Positions 14,797-27,425 of a stretch of 64,000 nt of DNA are shown one piece after another. Under the pieces are notes generated by a model. That model made no database searches, was not told where the DNA came from, and worked only from the letters and a program-made list of their open reading frames with translations. How positions within the stretch are numbered: position 1 is the first letter of the stretch; every line of letters starts with the position of its first letter. Where the stretch lies: contig NC_092185.1 in NCBI RefSeq assembly GCF_043641665.1, forward strand, positions 25,634,629-25,698,628, in the 5' to 3' direction. Made by a program: the position numbers and the translations under genes. Source of the DNA: Enoplosus armatus. Its lineage: Eukaryota > Chordata > Actinopteri > Centrarchiformes > Enoplosidae.

Positions 14797-17700
14797 CCTG
14801 CTAAGTGGAGCTCCACCTGAACGCACCCCGGAATGTGTACAGAAACTGGCAGCAGCCGCGGATTTGAAAAAGGTGCGCCACTCACGGAGATAAAATAAGT
14901 GCACGTACCCTGTGAGCGGAGTGACACTGGTCCTGGACGCTGATCTTCACGCCCTTCGCGCTGACCTCCAGCACACAGGCCGAGGGAGGCTGATGTGCTA
15001 GCCGCCTGTTGCACGCCACCTGTTCACACAGATCATCGGGGGAAGTCAGTCGCTAAGCGGAGCGGGCGTCGCATTTATTTAAACTGTTGTTATTGTTTGC
15101 ATGAACTGTTTTAACTGTTTGTAAGTAGTTGTGTCTCGCTTGATGTGATCTCGACTTTCCTCAGTTTCACCTCCCGCGTGTCACGCTGGCAGCCTGTGTT
15201 CACATTTGCAACCTTTGAAATGCTTCGATGAGCGCGTTTAAAAGCCCAAGGCTCTTTGCCCGGTAGAATGTCACTGTTAACTGTTGGACTCTTCCACAAG
15301 ACACTAGAAGAAGACCGAACGCTCTTGTCTCTTTACAAAACTGATCCCGGAGCTAAAGTGACCAGCTCTGTAATGTTCTTAACAAGGATTTGGAGCCAGT
15401 GAAGGATTTAGAGGAAACAAAGTGATTACAGCTTCAACAAGGTCTCCACTTATATATACACAGTGCTTAGCAAATGTATTAGACCACCTGTCATAAAATA
15501 TTTTAGAAATCTGTCAAAAACTTGTTTCAAACTAAAAATTGTATCGTTATTTATTAGGCAAATAACAAACTGGAACAACTAAATAGTCCTTATTCACATA
15601 TATTAACCACAAATCTTAATATTTTGTATGACCTCCTTTGGCCCTGATGACAGCTTGCATTCTTTGCAACCACCAAAACAAATGTTTCTGTTCAGGAATG
15701 CGAGTAAATAACTGTCATTTGGCATCTCAATCAAAAAATAATAATGTGCTTTACTATTTTTCTTCTGCTTTTTTTGTAAAACAGTAAATTTGAGAATTCA
15801 TGGATAACAACAATAATGATATTTTAGCATTAAAGAGATCAACGCACTGGATTTGAGTCGGTTCACCCACATCTCATCGTTTTTTTGTTTCCTCTCGTCT
15901 TGGTTTTCAGATGCCAAGCCTCCTCTTCCTCCACCCCAATGCAACAGGCGGAGGTGGAGATGAATGAAACACTTCATTTGGTTCATTGCGGTCAAACAGG
16001 ACAGAGACAGGCTCTTTTTTAAAAAGTAGCTATACTCGGCCGCAAGCGTTCACGTGTGTGGTTCTGTCGTACCTTCTGCATCGCAGCACACAGCACGTCA
16101 TTGCCTTTGTGGATGGGGACCTGAACTGAGCCCAGGAATCGCACCAGGAACTGGTCTACCCAACCGTCTTTGTGGACTGCGAGAAGAGAGGAGAACAAAG
16201 AAACATCTTAAATGGCGTTGATGGCGTTTTTTTTACAGTCCAGTTGGTCGCAACGTACCTTGGTTAATGTCTTTGGCCACCTGGACAGCGTAGAAGGCAG
16301 GGAATATGCCAGTAGCCCCGGTCCTCATGTTGTAACCCTGACACCACAGGTCCTCGGACTGGTTCAGCATTAACACCGGGTCATCCGTCTCTAGGTTCAG
16401 CTCGTCCGCATGTCGAGGAACAAACCTAAAAAAAATAAATAAAAAATAAATGTATATGTTCAGTCTCGTGCGTTTTTACTTGGATGTGTCACAACGGGTT
16501 CGTGCATGTTCTCGTGTGTTGACCTGTAGACGGCTCTGTGGCTCTGCTGCCTCTCCACTCCGTCCAGAACACAGGAGAACACACCAAATGAGCCAGCACC
16601 TGAATAATAAGAGCGCTGATGTTACTACACACACACACACACACACGATCGGCAGCAGTTACAGTTAGTCTGTCTGTTTTATGTTCATGCTTTAATGCCA
16701 ACAAAAACTTAAATGTGTCACAATCGCATACAAGTTAAAAAACGCCTGATGTCGTTGATGAAACATTTCGCCGGTCAGATCATCTGTAGGCAGGATTCAA
16801 AATGGGGATGTAGTATCGGAACTGCAATTGCACGAGTTTAAAAAAAAATGTAGCTTCTTTAAAATACATAGATTGAAGTTTACAGCGTGGTACATTTCTT
16901 TACGCTTAAAGCCCTAAAATATGTGATCCTGGCAATGGATTGTTGTCATTTTCATTGGATTGTTGCGCCCACGTTTGTGTGAGACAGGCGCAGTGTTGGC
17001 GCATTGCTATCTTGAGGCAGCCGAGAGCGACAGCGCCATTGACCAACAAAACCTGGTCTAAAGTCTGGGGCAGTGTTTTCCTGCTTATTATTCAGATAGT
17101 AAGATGGAAGTGAGGGTGAGGGCTGAGTAGTAAGGGAGTGGGTGATGACACTCTGATTGGTTATTCAAGAGACTAAATGTAACCCTTTTGTGCATTGCGC
17201 CTTACTTTGCACCCAGATTATGTCCCGTTTAACTAGCAAGAGGGGAGTAGGACGCCCTAAATGCACTCGCGCCATGCACTTTAGACCATATGGTGGTCCC
17301 CAACCAACCATCACTTTGCTGCGTTTCATGATGCGCGTGACGTAATCGGGACAGAGGTGCTAGGGTCTGACTTCCGGGAACAAGAATGTAAACTGCCGCA
17401 TCGGGCCATAATCGGGCTGATATTGCATAGTCTGAACCCAACGTAGGACCTGTCACAGGAGCCTGAATATTAATCAGATACTTCATTATTTTTTGATTCA
17501 AACTACATATTTGGAGAAGATACAAACCAGTGGCACTGTAATGGCTGCTGTTGTTGGCAAACAGGTTGAGGAACTTCCTACTTCTGGAAGCTCCGGCCCT
17601 TCCTCCGTTAGACTCCTCTCCCTCCGAAGTCGTGGCCGACGTTACCTTGGACTGTTTGCAGATCCTCGCCACAACTTCCCTCCTCCTCTTCACCTCCTCC

Positions 17701-20700
17701 TCCCTCCTCCTCTTCACATCCTCTTCCCTCCTCCTCTCCGTCTCCTCCTCCTCCTTTCTTCTCTTTTCCTCCGCTTTCCTCCTCTCTTGGAGCAGAAAAC
17801 AAGGAGAGATTAAACTGATGGCCGTGCAAACAGCGGCACAGGTTTGATTTCCGCTTCAGTCGAGCTTCTCTCCTGACTCTGCACCTGCACAGTCGTCCAG
17901 TTGCAAAACGTGTTGCTCTAACCATCATCTGTTCAGTGGTGTTCCACAAGGCTAAGTATTTTGTTCTCTTTTTACTGTATGTTCCAACTTAACAGGAGAC
18001 ATAGCCATGATATCTGTTGATATGCAGATGACACACAGCTCTACAAATCCCAAAAACCCTTCATAAGATCACTTAAACATGAGTCCTCAACATTCTAGTT
18101 CATTTGTGCAGATGAAAAACGTGAGATGAGATGCTTTCCTCTAGCTTCACCAAAATGAACACACATTTTAAATCCTAACAGACTGCCATAAAATGAACTT
18201 AGCGTATTCGTGCTTCATGCAGGATGAACCATTTTCATTTGAGGTTTTAGTCTAGCACCACCATCAGGACAAAATGTCAACTCGTACAACTGTCCACAAG
18301 ATGTCTACTAACCTTACAGGTAGATTACCATGAAACACAGACAGACACACATAGGACATGTACATGCATTGGTTGTGGAGGGATGCCCGAGTGATTGGGC
18401 TGCCACATAGTCAGGCAGAGGTGAACCACAGCTACCAGTTCACACTCCGTACCATGGTCCATGCTGGACTGGGCCCACACTGGGTCCAAAGCCAAGTCCC
18501 TATGGACTGAGCTACCCCCCCCCCCCCCCCCCCCCCATTCCAGTGGTGGGAGAAGTACTCAGATCTTTTGCTCAAGTAAAAGTAGCAATATCACAGTGTA
18601 GAAATACTCTGTGTGGCCTGTGTGTGGAGGAAATAAAGGGAAATATATATAAATGCTATGTATATATTATATATCAAGAGGTTCATGAAACATGACAAGC
18701 CATATTCCTATTTATTATGATCTCAAATTATATTCAAGCCTCTATTGAGGATTATGCAGATGTTTTTGTGACGGCGTTGACATCTGACGGTGGTGACAAA
18801 AACACACTAGCTGCCTCTGGCTTCTACTTAAAATGCATAATTTAAAAAGAATTATTTCTATACGAAAGAGGTTGCCACGTCATGGTTGGGACATTAGCAA
18901 TTATTGAAAGTATTGGAAAAAAACAGCAAACTCGTTTGACCTTGTTGCATTTAGCAGATGTGAAGGGTGGAAAGTGGGTCCTCGGGAATATAGTTGACCA
19001 TGTGGTTGCCTGATTTTATAGCTTTTTTATAAATATCTGACTTTTTTTTTTTTTATCACATTGAAAGGATAATCTCTCGTCCAAAGAACCAATTTTGTGG
19101 GTACTGGGCTATCATATAATCAAATCAAATTTGCGCAAAAGACCCTCAGCTGATCCAACCCTGATTATTTTAAATAAGGAAATGTTATTCATTTTCAATG
19201 GAATTAGCACTTTTCTTTGTGTTGTTGGGTAGGCTGTGAATTGCGCCAATAGAAAGTCTTATCTTCGTCTTACCTTTCTCCATAATATTACATCCTGATC
19301 ATTTTATCTTTTGTATCATTAATCTGAATCTGCAAAGTAACTCGTAACTAAAGCTGCCAAATAAGATGTAGCAGAGTGAAAAGTACAATCATTGTCTCTG
19401 GAGATGTTGTGGAGTAGAAGTATAAAGTAGCATAAAATAGAAAATACTCAAGTAAAGTACAAGTACGTCAAAATTACTTTCCACCACTCCCACATTCATG
19501 CTCCCAAAGGGATAAACCCTTTAACTTACTGAACTTACCCCATGAACGCTTGGTTGCTCAGCCATGTTAAAAATGAATCTGCATCATTACCTTGCTTCCT
19601 TGCTTCCTCTCTCTTCTTCCTCTCCTCCTCATACTCTGGGTCTTCCTCCTCATTGGCTGACTGATAGACCGTCTCCGCATCGCTGTCATCATTGTGCTCG
19701 TAACCGTGCAAGCAGTCTTTGAGGCTGACCAGCTCCAACTGAGCGTGTTCATCGACCACCAGAGTGTATTTAACAGAGTCATAATTTAACCCTGCCGTGG
19801 CTTCACTCTTTGTTACAGTGTGAGCGGCCGCGCAATCTCCCTGAGTGACAGAGTTGGTGCCATCCACCTTAGTGTGATTGTCACCTTTTCCTCCCCCCGC
19901 GTCCACCTCTGACTTGGTACAGTCCATCTCTGTTTTTTCATTACCTGCGAGGCAGTGGGTTGGACCATTCTGGACGTTCACGCAGGCGGTTGGATCTCCC
20001 TCCCCCTCTTCTTCGCTGATGTCGGGGTTGGTTTGGTGGGATTGAGAGGGATGCAGGGGCCCTGGTGGGGGGCCCTCTGTGTCTGAGCTAAGGGACATTC
20101 TGTTTGACCCCGCCTCGCTGCTGGACCGGGAGAGGACAGGTGGGTTGTCCTTGGTCCTGTCATGGTTTTGGCCTAAAAAACACAAAATATGGACAGTGGG
20201 TAGACATATGGAGTAACAGAATCATTTGCAGCAGTTCAGGAGTAACATATTGTCAAAGGGGTTTGTGAACCACTTCATATACACCGATCAGGCATAACAT
20301 TATGACCACCTGCCTAATATTGTGTTGGTCCCCCTTTTGCTGCCAAAACAGCCCTGACCCGTCGAGGCATGGACTCCACTAGACCCCTGAAGGTGTGCTG
20401 TGGTATCTGGCACACAAGATGTTAGCAGCAGATCCTTTAAGTCCTGTAAGTTGCGAGGTGGGGCCTCCATGGATCGGACTTGTTTGTCCAGCGCATCCCA
20501 CAGATGCTCGATTGGATGTGAGATCTGGGGAATTTGGAGGCCAAGTCAACACTTCAAACTCGTTGTTGTGCTCCTCAAACCATTCCTGAACCATTTTTGC
20601 TTTGTGGCAGGGCGCATTATCCTGCCGAAAGAGGCCACGGCCATCAGGGAATATCGTTTCCATGGAAGGGTGTACATGGTCTGCAACAATGCTTAGGTAG

Positions 20701-22726
20701 GTGGTGGTACGTGTCAAAGTAACATCCACATGAATGGCAGGACCCAAGGTTTCCCAGCAGAACACTGCCCAAAGCATCACACTGCCTCCGCCGGCTTGCC
20801 TTCTTCCCACAGTGCATCCTGGTGCCATGTGTTCCCCAGGTAAGCGACGCACACGCACCCGGCCACCCAGTCGTCCAGCCATCACAATTTGGCCCTCGTC
20901 AAACTCGCTCAAATCCTTACGCTCGCCCATTGTTTCCTGCTTCTAACACATCAACTTTGAGGACAAAATGTTGCCACGATGAAGAGATAATCAGTGTGAT
21001 TCACTTCACCTGTCAGCGGTCATAATGTTATGCCTGATCGGTGCACGTTACATACCTTAAACCTCTTAACAGATATGATTTGATGAGATTAGATGTAAAC
21101 TCATTTTGTAGCATGATACAGATATTTAAAAGAGACAACCACTACTCACTACTCTGGGTTTTCATTTTTCCCTGAAGCAAGGCACTAACCCGGGTTCTGG
21201 TACACAGCTATGTGTAATAATAATAATAATAAAGGGGTCTCTAGTAGTGGCAGTATTCACCAACTTTGCCCAAGTCATACGCAGTTGTATTTACTGTACA
21301 CATTCATACTAACAACAAGAAGATATTTAAAGCTACAGCAGGCAAATATTATTGAAGTATAATTTTGGTTAAAATAACTCATTGCATGTCACTAACAATA
21401 TCTTATTGAAGGGCTCCTTTAAAGAAACGTGTGTCTGTGAGCACCCGCCCCCTTGGTATTTTAGTCTTTTAAAAAGACCGGACCAGGCCTGATGAATCAA
21501 ACAACCAATCAGGGTGTACAAACAAAGGGGGCGGGTGCTCACAATAATATTGCCCACAGTAGCTTTAATGACTTTGGCGGCCCCCTGATCCTGTCATTAG
21601 CACACCGGTTTTGGGAACCCTTACATACGATTCTGTTACCTACTCAGAGGTTTACACACTCTTATAAGTAAAAGTACAAAGCGTTTTGGTCAGAATTCCA
21701 TCCTTGTCGGGGTGTGAACGTCCCTGAAACCGTTTTTTTTAGACCATAAGACACAAATGCAAAGTGTTTTTAAAATGCATTTTAAGGGTCACGCGGTTTT
21801 CCCGTAAATTCCTAGAAACAAACACGTGCGTACCGGTGATTTCGGAGGAAGGCTTCCGCAAAGGACCGTGTAATTTAAAAGTCAAACGTGAGCCTTTCCG
21901 AGTGGAGTAACGCATGATCCAACCAATATCCAACCACCGTTAGCTTTCAGGGATTTCAATAAAATTCATTCCATAATCAACAACTGCATCATTTATTTCC
22001 CTGTTGTTACTTAGGGACTGTGCAAAACGGTTGGGGTTGGGGAGGGGAGGGGGGAGGGGGGCTTAACCTTGTGATTCACCTGAGCTGTTTTACTTTAGAT
22101 CTTATGATGCGGAGCAAAGGAGCAAGCGTATAGACCGGCCCGTGCTCCAAAGGAAGCGTTCATTACCTTGGTCTTGGTTTCTTGGTGCTACGGGCGTGCG
22201 CGGGACCACCATGGCCGTTAGATAAACCTCCTGGTTAGACAGTATGTTATTTGGCTTGAGTCCCCCTCCTCTGTTACCCACTTTAGCACCTACTTTTCCT
22301 TTCCCATCAGCCCCCCGGCTTTTCAGTCCATTTGCCTCTCTCGGCCTCTGGTGTCCATTCCTGTCTTTCTCCTTCCCCCTGGACTCCTCGCACAGTCTCC
22401 CCCCTCGTCTGTCCTCCCTCCCTGCCGTCACTCCATCCTTTCCTCTGATGTCCCCCAGGCTCCTCTCTCTCATCGCTGTCGCTCCTCTGCCTCCCCCCCG
22501 TCCTCTCCTTTGACCCCTGGGCGCGCTGGAGGACTGCGTGTGCGCCGCTCCGGACGCCTGTCTGTCCCGCGGCCGAGCGCGTATGTCCACGGTGGTGGCA
22601 GCGGCCTGAGCGTTGGCTCTGCTGTTGGCTCCATTGGCCGGGGGTGGTTTTAGGGCCGGGCGGCGCGTGCTGTGGCGGACTTTGTCCTCCGCTTTCGGTT
22701 GGATACCTGGTGGTGTAAGATCCCCT

Positions 22727-22769
<43 letters not shown>

Positions 22770-24238
22770 AACAAAAGTATCCGATTATGTATTAGGCAAC
22801 CAGATGTATACAGAGGGATTATGGGAGTAGCCTACAGTAAGCAGTTTATCCTGGATAAAGAGGTGCAGGAACAGAGGAAAAATCCAACACAAATGCTTCA
22901 AGAACATTTTCACATTGTTCACAGGATGTGTTCACTGTTATCCACTTTTCATTCCAAGACATGCATTTAACTATGTTTGCCTGTAAAGATCAACCATTTA
23001 TGATGCCCATGTTGATAGCATTTCATCCTGAGACCCCCCCCCCCCCCCCCCCCCACCCCTTCTCTGGGAAATGCCCGCATCTGTACGTAAATGCAGACGT
23101 TTTTTTGTTTGTTTGTTTGTTATAAACGCGTGGACTCAAAGCCCTTGAGAAGATAACCCTGATGACATCATCGGGGGATATTTTTTTTCTCAGATTTGAC
23201 AAAGCTGCTCTTAGAGCCACCCGCAGTCAGATTAGCATTGTGTTGTGGGATTGTTAGCATTGTTGGAAGTTTTTTTTTTTTACGGTGCACACATTTTACA
23301 CTCGGGGAGGGTGGAGGGTGAAAGTAGTGTGGTAAGCACGAGTCCTGAAACCCAGGAATGAGTCAGCATTTTTGCACTTCCTGTTCCCTGGTCTGGAAGT
23401 CAGTCTTTACATTGTGAGGGTCAGGACTTTTTTTTTTTTTTATTTCATTAACTCATAAAGTAATTCTAGCCTTCTAGTTTTCTGAATGTGTTTGTTCCTG
23501 TTTCGGTGTCCGTACCTGTGATGTGTGAGGAGGAAGAGCGGGAGTCCTTCCAGCTGTCCTTCTTGCCGAAAGAGTTGTTGTTGATGGAGTCCTGGGGGGG
23601 GGGGGTTAATGAGGCAGAGCAGCAGTGTGAGAGCAAAAACCAACACACACACACACACACACCCAATTGTGAAATAATTCTATGTTCAAACCGCTCAATT
23701 CAGACCTAAAAATTCAAGTCAAATGGTCAAATTCAGACGCTCGAATTCCGAATTGATTCAAAGCCGGAATAAAAAATCAGAATACTAAATTGGCCCATTT
23801 CGTGTTCATTTAAAAAAACAATGGACCACTTCAGAATCAGAATCAGAATCAGAAACTGTTTATTGCCAAGTAACATACATTACAAGGAATTTGCTGTGGT
23901 CTGAAGGTGCTATTGTTTTGATAACAAATAAGTAGAATATAAAAGCTAAAATAAGAATAAGAATAAAAATAAAAATAAAAAAATAAAAAAAAAATAAGAT
24001 AAGATAAATAACAACAGTGCAGTGACCAGAATAAAGTAAAGTGTCCAGATAAAGTGTCCAGTAGGGGGTGGGTGCGTTAATGAACCACTTCGTCGTCGCT
24101 TTTCAAACGAAACGCCTCTTTTGCGCAGGTCCAACACAGTCTCCACAGATCGGCATATAAATATCCCAACGTTCAAAGATAAAAGAGTTCATCATGAACA
24201 GCCTTGGTAAATAATATTGGATTTCTTCATTTGTCACT

Positions 24239-24285
<47 letters not shown>

Positions 24286-24493
24286 TGTGGCTCAAATGAA
24301 TTAATAACTGTTATTAATATTAGTATTCCACCATGGATGATGATGATGATGATGATGATGGAGGAGGTGTTAATATTAGCCTGTCCAGCTTCAACGTCAT
24401 GGGAACCACGCAGAGCGCTGACTCACTTACTGACATCCCATCATGCATCTGCTTTCCATGTAGCACACCCCATTCTGTTACTATGGTTACTCA

Positions 24494-24532
<39 letters not shown>

Positions 24533-26554
24533 GGAGGGAGAATCAAAGTATTTCTCTCCGTGTTTAGGACCACAGGGATCATGTAAATGGCGATATAGCA
24601 TTATAGTCACTGGATGACACTAATTTTGAAATCCAATGACGTATTTAGGTATTAATTAAAACAAACCTTTTTTAATTTTGGGTCGCAAAAGGATGAAAAC
24701 GACGCTGATAATCCGCTTTTAAATACTAACTTGTTTTGATGAAGATCTGATTGCTTGGATAAAAAAAAAAAAAATTAAAAAAAAGACTGAATAAAGGCAG
24801 AACCCCTGTAATGAACATAAGTCATCACGTGTCTTGCAATCATTTGTACGGTTCATTTTGAATATTCTACCTGTCCAGTCCACTGTTTGTTACCATGCCC
24901 TTGCGCTGGCCAGTCTTTTTAGTTTTAAGGAACAAAAGGAACAAGAGAGAAGTGAGTCATTCCCCCCCCCCCCCCCGTAAAGCGGTGTGCCTTTGCGCGG
25001 ACTCAATTGCTTTGGTTCAAGTGGTTCTAAAGTGCCAGAAAATTGTCTTTTTTTGATCTTTTAAGCCATGCTAGCGGCATGCCTCAAGGGGCGGCCCGTC
25101 AGTGGGTCTCCTGGGTGACACAATCCCTGGCGTCCGGAAGCCCTTTGGCCAGCCTGGACCCAAACTTAAATCTATCACAATATTATCACAACAGTACAGA
25201 TTCAATCACGACCTCAGTTTGAAATTCACAATCGAAGAATTTGAGTCAGTGAGTCACATTGGACCCTAGGTCCAAAGGTAAAACCAAGTGATAAGTGATA
25301 AAGTGAGAAACACTCCGAAGCAGCTTAATGGGGAATACCCGCAGTAGCTCTTTGCATGCGCCTTTATCCACTTAGACCGGGTCCTGGGTCTTTACAGTGC
25401 TGCTGTATTTAAAGCCAGCAGGCGTCATTCTCAGCAAGCAGCTTTATGGAAGGACTGAACTGAAGACACAATAACCTTCTATTTCTGCGTGTCAGCGCAT
25501 CGCCTTCCTGCTCCATGTCGGGTTACAGTGGACCGCTGGCCGTTGAAGGAATCTGTTACAGTAAGATCGTTACTGATAACTCCTATTTAAATGTAGACGT
25601 GTTTGGCCATCGGCCATATTATCCAGCATCTGGCAAAAGAGGATGGCAGCGAAATCCCTTCCAGTCGAGTGAACGCGCTGACATGCGCTTCGTCGTAACA
25701 GAAATTAGCCTCGACTAAGGCTGATAATCGATGAACCTTGCTCAACAGCGTGCCTTTTAATGAACACCTTTTTCCCCACAAGGCCCCAGACCTTTGCGGG
25801 TTAGCGGCACCAATGCTGAAGAGGCCCGCGAGTACCCACAGCTAGTTCCAAAAGCTAGGTCCAAGCGGCGGAGACGTAGCCAAAAGGTCGGGAAGATCGC
25901 GTTAGAAGAACTTCGGCTCTTGATGAAGGTATCGGTCCAGAAATGTGTTAGCTTTTTCTAAAAAACAGTGTCGAGTCAAGCCTGTGTTAACCCCCCCCCC
26001 CCACCCCCGCCGAGCAAATCCAAGTTGAAATTGAGCTAATCCTTAGCCTTAGAGCCGCAACAGGTTCTCACAGCTCCACCCCTATGCTGGTCACACGGTA
26101 GCATAGTGCTCCAAGTTTCTTGCACCTTTTGTGGAATGAATTAAAATGTTGATAAAGAACAGGAATGGAGGGGGGGGGGGGGGGGGGGGGTCAACATTTT
26201 TGCCTTGTATATCAACTGCAGCTAATTGGCAAATGCAAATGTTGGAAGCGACACATAGCTGGATTCGATGGGTGATTTAACGCTGGATTCAAACCCCAAC
26301 ACCAGTTTGTTCAATCATATCTGAACAAAATCTAACTCTAATCTCTACTGTATTTGTACTGTATTATTTATTTTTTTTGGGGGGGGGGGGCCTTAATAGA
26401 CAAAAGCAGTCACAACAACAGTGATTTCAATTGAATGTTGAATGATTTGGATGTTGACGCTGAAGGGGAACCCAGGTCAGGGTGAAGTGACTCCGCTCTG
26501 ATCTGTCCTGACACGGTAAACAAGATGCAACTCATTTAAAGGGACACACCAGGA

Positions 26555-26591
<37 letters not shown>

Positions 26592-27027
26592 GCTGCTGGC
26601 TGAAGAGCCGGGGCTAGCTACTTCCCTGTCATCTAGACGTGTGTTTTTGTTTTTTTTATAGAAATATTGCATTACCTTCTTCTTCTTCTTCTTCTGCTCT
26701 CTCACTAGAAGATACTGCTCCAGTTGACCCATCTTAAACATACCCGAATAGACGGCGGAGCAGCTCGCGGGCAATCAGGCTCGGAGCCCCGCAACGGCCA
26801 GCGTCCTGTCAAAGTGTCCTTGAGCAAGTCACCGAACCCCCTAGCTGCTCACCCACTGTGGCTGTGCTGGAGGAAAAACAAGCCCGCTTCGTGATATAGA
26901 CTGACTCGCGAATGCTGATATTCTGAACGGGGTGCGTTTGCCAAGAATCTTGCGACCAAAAACACACGAAGCAGGAGCCTATTTGCTGGAGCACGGCGAC
27001 ACACAGCTGACCCACTGCCAGCATGCG

Positions 27028-27089
<62 letters not shown>

Positions 27090-27263
27090 CCAGCATACGC
27101 AAACACTGATACAAAGCTTCCCAATGCTGTCTCATTCTGAAGACAGGATCCTCCCAGGAAATACACACACACACACACACAGTAGCCAATGTATTCGGCT
27201 TGATGCCACTGCTGCCTCATTCTAAACACAGGATCCACCCATGATCATACACACACACACACT

Positions 27264-27298
<35 letters not shown>

Positions 27299-27425
27299 TA
27301 ACCCATTCGCCCAGCTCGTTTTAAAAGCAAGGGATCCTCCCAGCCTCCCCTACCTGGGTGCCGGCTTGTGGCAGCTGAGGGAACAGAGCCAGGGTGGTGG
27401 GTCTCTTTGGTTGGTATTTGTCCAT
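13722..27425 (-). CDS. mapk8ip1: mapk8ip1: JNK-interacting protein 1 (JIP1) scaffold
   Basis: Twelve coding exons in transcript order: 27425-27354, 23591-23516, 22706-22167, 20172-19539, 17781-17528, 16599-16524, 16425-16259, 16176-16073, 15019-14909, 14716-14646, 14484-14386, 13794-13722. All phases agree, giving 758 aa (human 711). JIP1 scaffolds MLK-MKK7-JNK and links cargo to kinesin-1. Seen in order: JNK-binding motif ([11 protein letters not shown], residues 5-15), [27 protein letters not shown] (about 365), a charged helix (about 442-490), SH3 ([10 protein letters not shown] to [11 protein letters not shown], about 551-600), PTB ([35 protein letters not shown]) and the tail [11 protein letters not shown]. 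Oddities: the mammalian acidic N-terminus before the JNK motif is absent from this model, and the tail ends F-I-E, not Y-L-E. The acceptor at 17781 was chosen to keep phase. Neighbouring cry2 supports mapk8ip1 over mapk8ip2. Confidence 0.9.
14232..14272. repeat. (TG)n microsatellite
   Basis: Pure TG run in the mapk8ip1 intron before the last coding exon. A second TG run (14752-14793, preceded by GA repeats) lies in the next intron upstream. Confidence 0.95.
15462..15690. mobile_element. Tc1/mariner-like end fragment
   Basis: The sequence acagtgcttagcaaatgtat followed by 'tgacctcctttggccctgat' and 'gcattctttgcaacca' has the look of a Tc1-type element's terminal region. No transposase frame remains. 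It lies in a mapk8ip1 intron. Confidence 0.5.
17925..18062 (+). mobile_element. LINE reverse-transcriptase fragment
   Basis: Plus-strand sequence encodes SGVPQG followed by a stop, then about 90 bases on 'tatgcagatgacacacagct', which corresponds to the YADDTQL catalytic motif of non-LTR reverse transcriptases in a broken frame. It is a degenerate fragment in the large mapk8ip1 intron, antisense to the gene. Confidence 0.6.
18515..18536. repeat. poly-C tract (22)
   Basis: Longest mono-C run in the window, immediately left of the hAT-like element. Confidence 0.95.
18541..19489. mobile_element. non-autonomous hAT-like element (CAGTGGTGG ends)
   Basis: The left end is cagtggtgggagaagtact and the right end is attactttccaccactc, a short terminal inverted repeat. 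Subterminal 'caagtaaaagta' / 'ctcaagtaaagtacaagta' motifs are those of an abundant teleost repeat. Flanks ccc(-)cattc and cccacattc could be an imperfect 8-base target duplication, which would suit hAT. No transposase is encoded. Confidence 0.65.
20282..21043 (-). mobile_element. internally deleted Tc1/mariner-type element with DDE remnant
   Basis: Inverted termini caccgatcaggcataacatt (left) and its complement (right, ending 21043) bound about 760 bp. The minus strand from about 20930 encodes a transposase relic: [18 protein letters not shown] at the start, then an abrupt jump to [31 protein letters not shown] and WPPNSPDL. Most of the N-terminal DNA-binding region is missing and the C-terminus is frame-disrupted, so it is non-autonomous. 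It lies in a mapk8ip1 intron in the same orientation as the gene. Confidence 0.85.
22729..22765. repeat. (CA)n microsatellite
   Basis: Pure CA run directly upstream (in transcript sense) of the mapk8ip1 exon starting at 22706. Confidence 0.95.
23034..23054. repeat. poly-C tract (21)
   Basis: Uninterrupted C run in a mapk8ip1 intron. Confidence 0.95.
23830..23900. repeat. dispersed retroposon-like 3' end (agaatcagaatcag)
   Basis: Tandem 'agaatc' units followed by 'ctgtttattgccaagtaaca' and 'acaaggaatttgctgtggt' match a very common teleost interspersed repeat end. The family is not named. An AT/A-rich run (23946-24010) follows. Confidence 0.5.
24242..24281. repeat. (CA)20 microsatellite
   Basis: Pure CA repeat, followed 50 bases later by a (GAT)n run at 24333-24360 and by (TG)n(AG)n at 24494-24532. 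Confidence 0.95.
26170..26190. repeat. poly-G tract (21)
   Basis: Uninterrupted G run in mapk8ip1 intron 1. Confidence 0.95.
26556..26598. repeat. (CTG)n trinucleotide repeat
   Basis: About 11 CTG units plus an interrupted CCGCTGCTG, in mapk8ip1 intron 1. It reads CAG on the transcript strand and no exon includes it in this model. Confidence 0.9.
27032..27085. repeat. (GT)27 microsatellite, with (CA)n runs at 27161-27180 and 27247-27297
   Basis: Three dinucleotide tracts within 270 bases, separated by two copies of a related 'cattcta/gaagacaggatcc' segment. This suggests a small local duplication containing the repeats. Confidence 0.9.

Noticed and set aside
14613..15014. ORF with a long His-Thr repeat
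   Set aside because: It is translation across a CA/GT microsatellite and overlaps true mapk8ip1 exons in another frame.
17229..17717. 162-codon minus-strand ORF as a separate gene
   Set aside because: Its first part is a mapk8ip1 exon (ending at the donor at 17528); the rest is read-through into the intron.
20379..20930. 183-codon minus-strand ORF as a host gene
   Set aside because: It is a Tc1/mariner-type transposase relic inside inverted repeats.
24217..24567. ORF containing a Met or Asp homopolymer
   Set aside because: It arises from (GAT)n and (CA)n microsatellites with no exon features.
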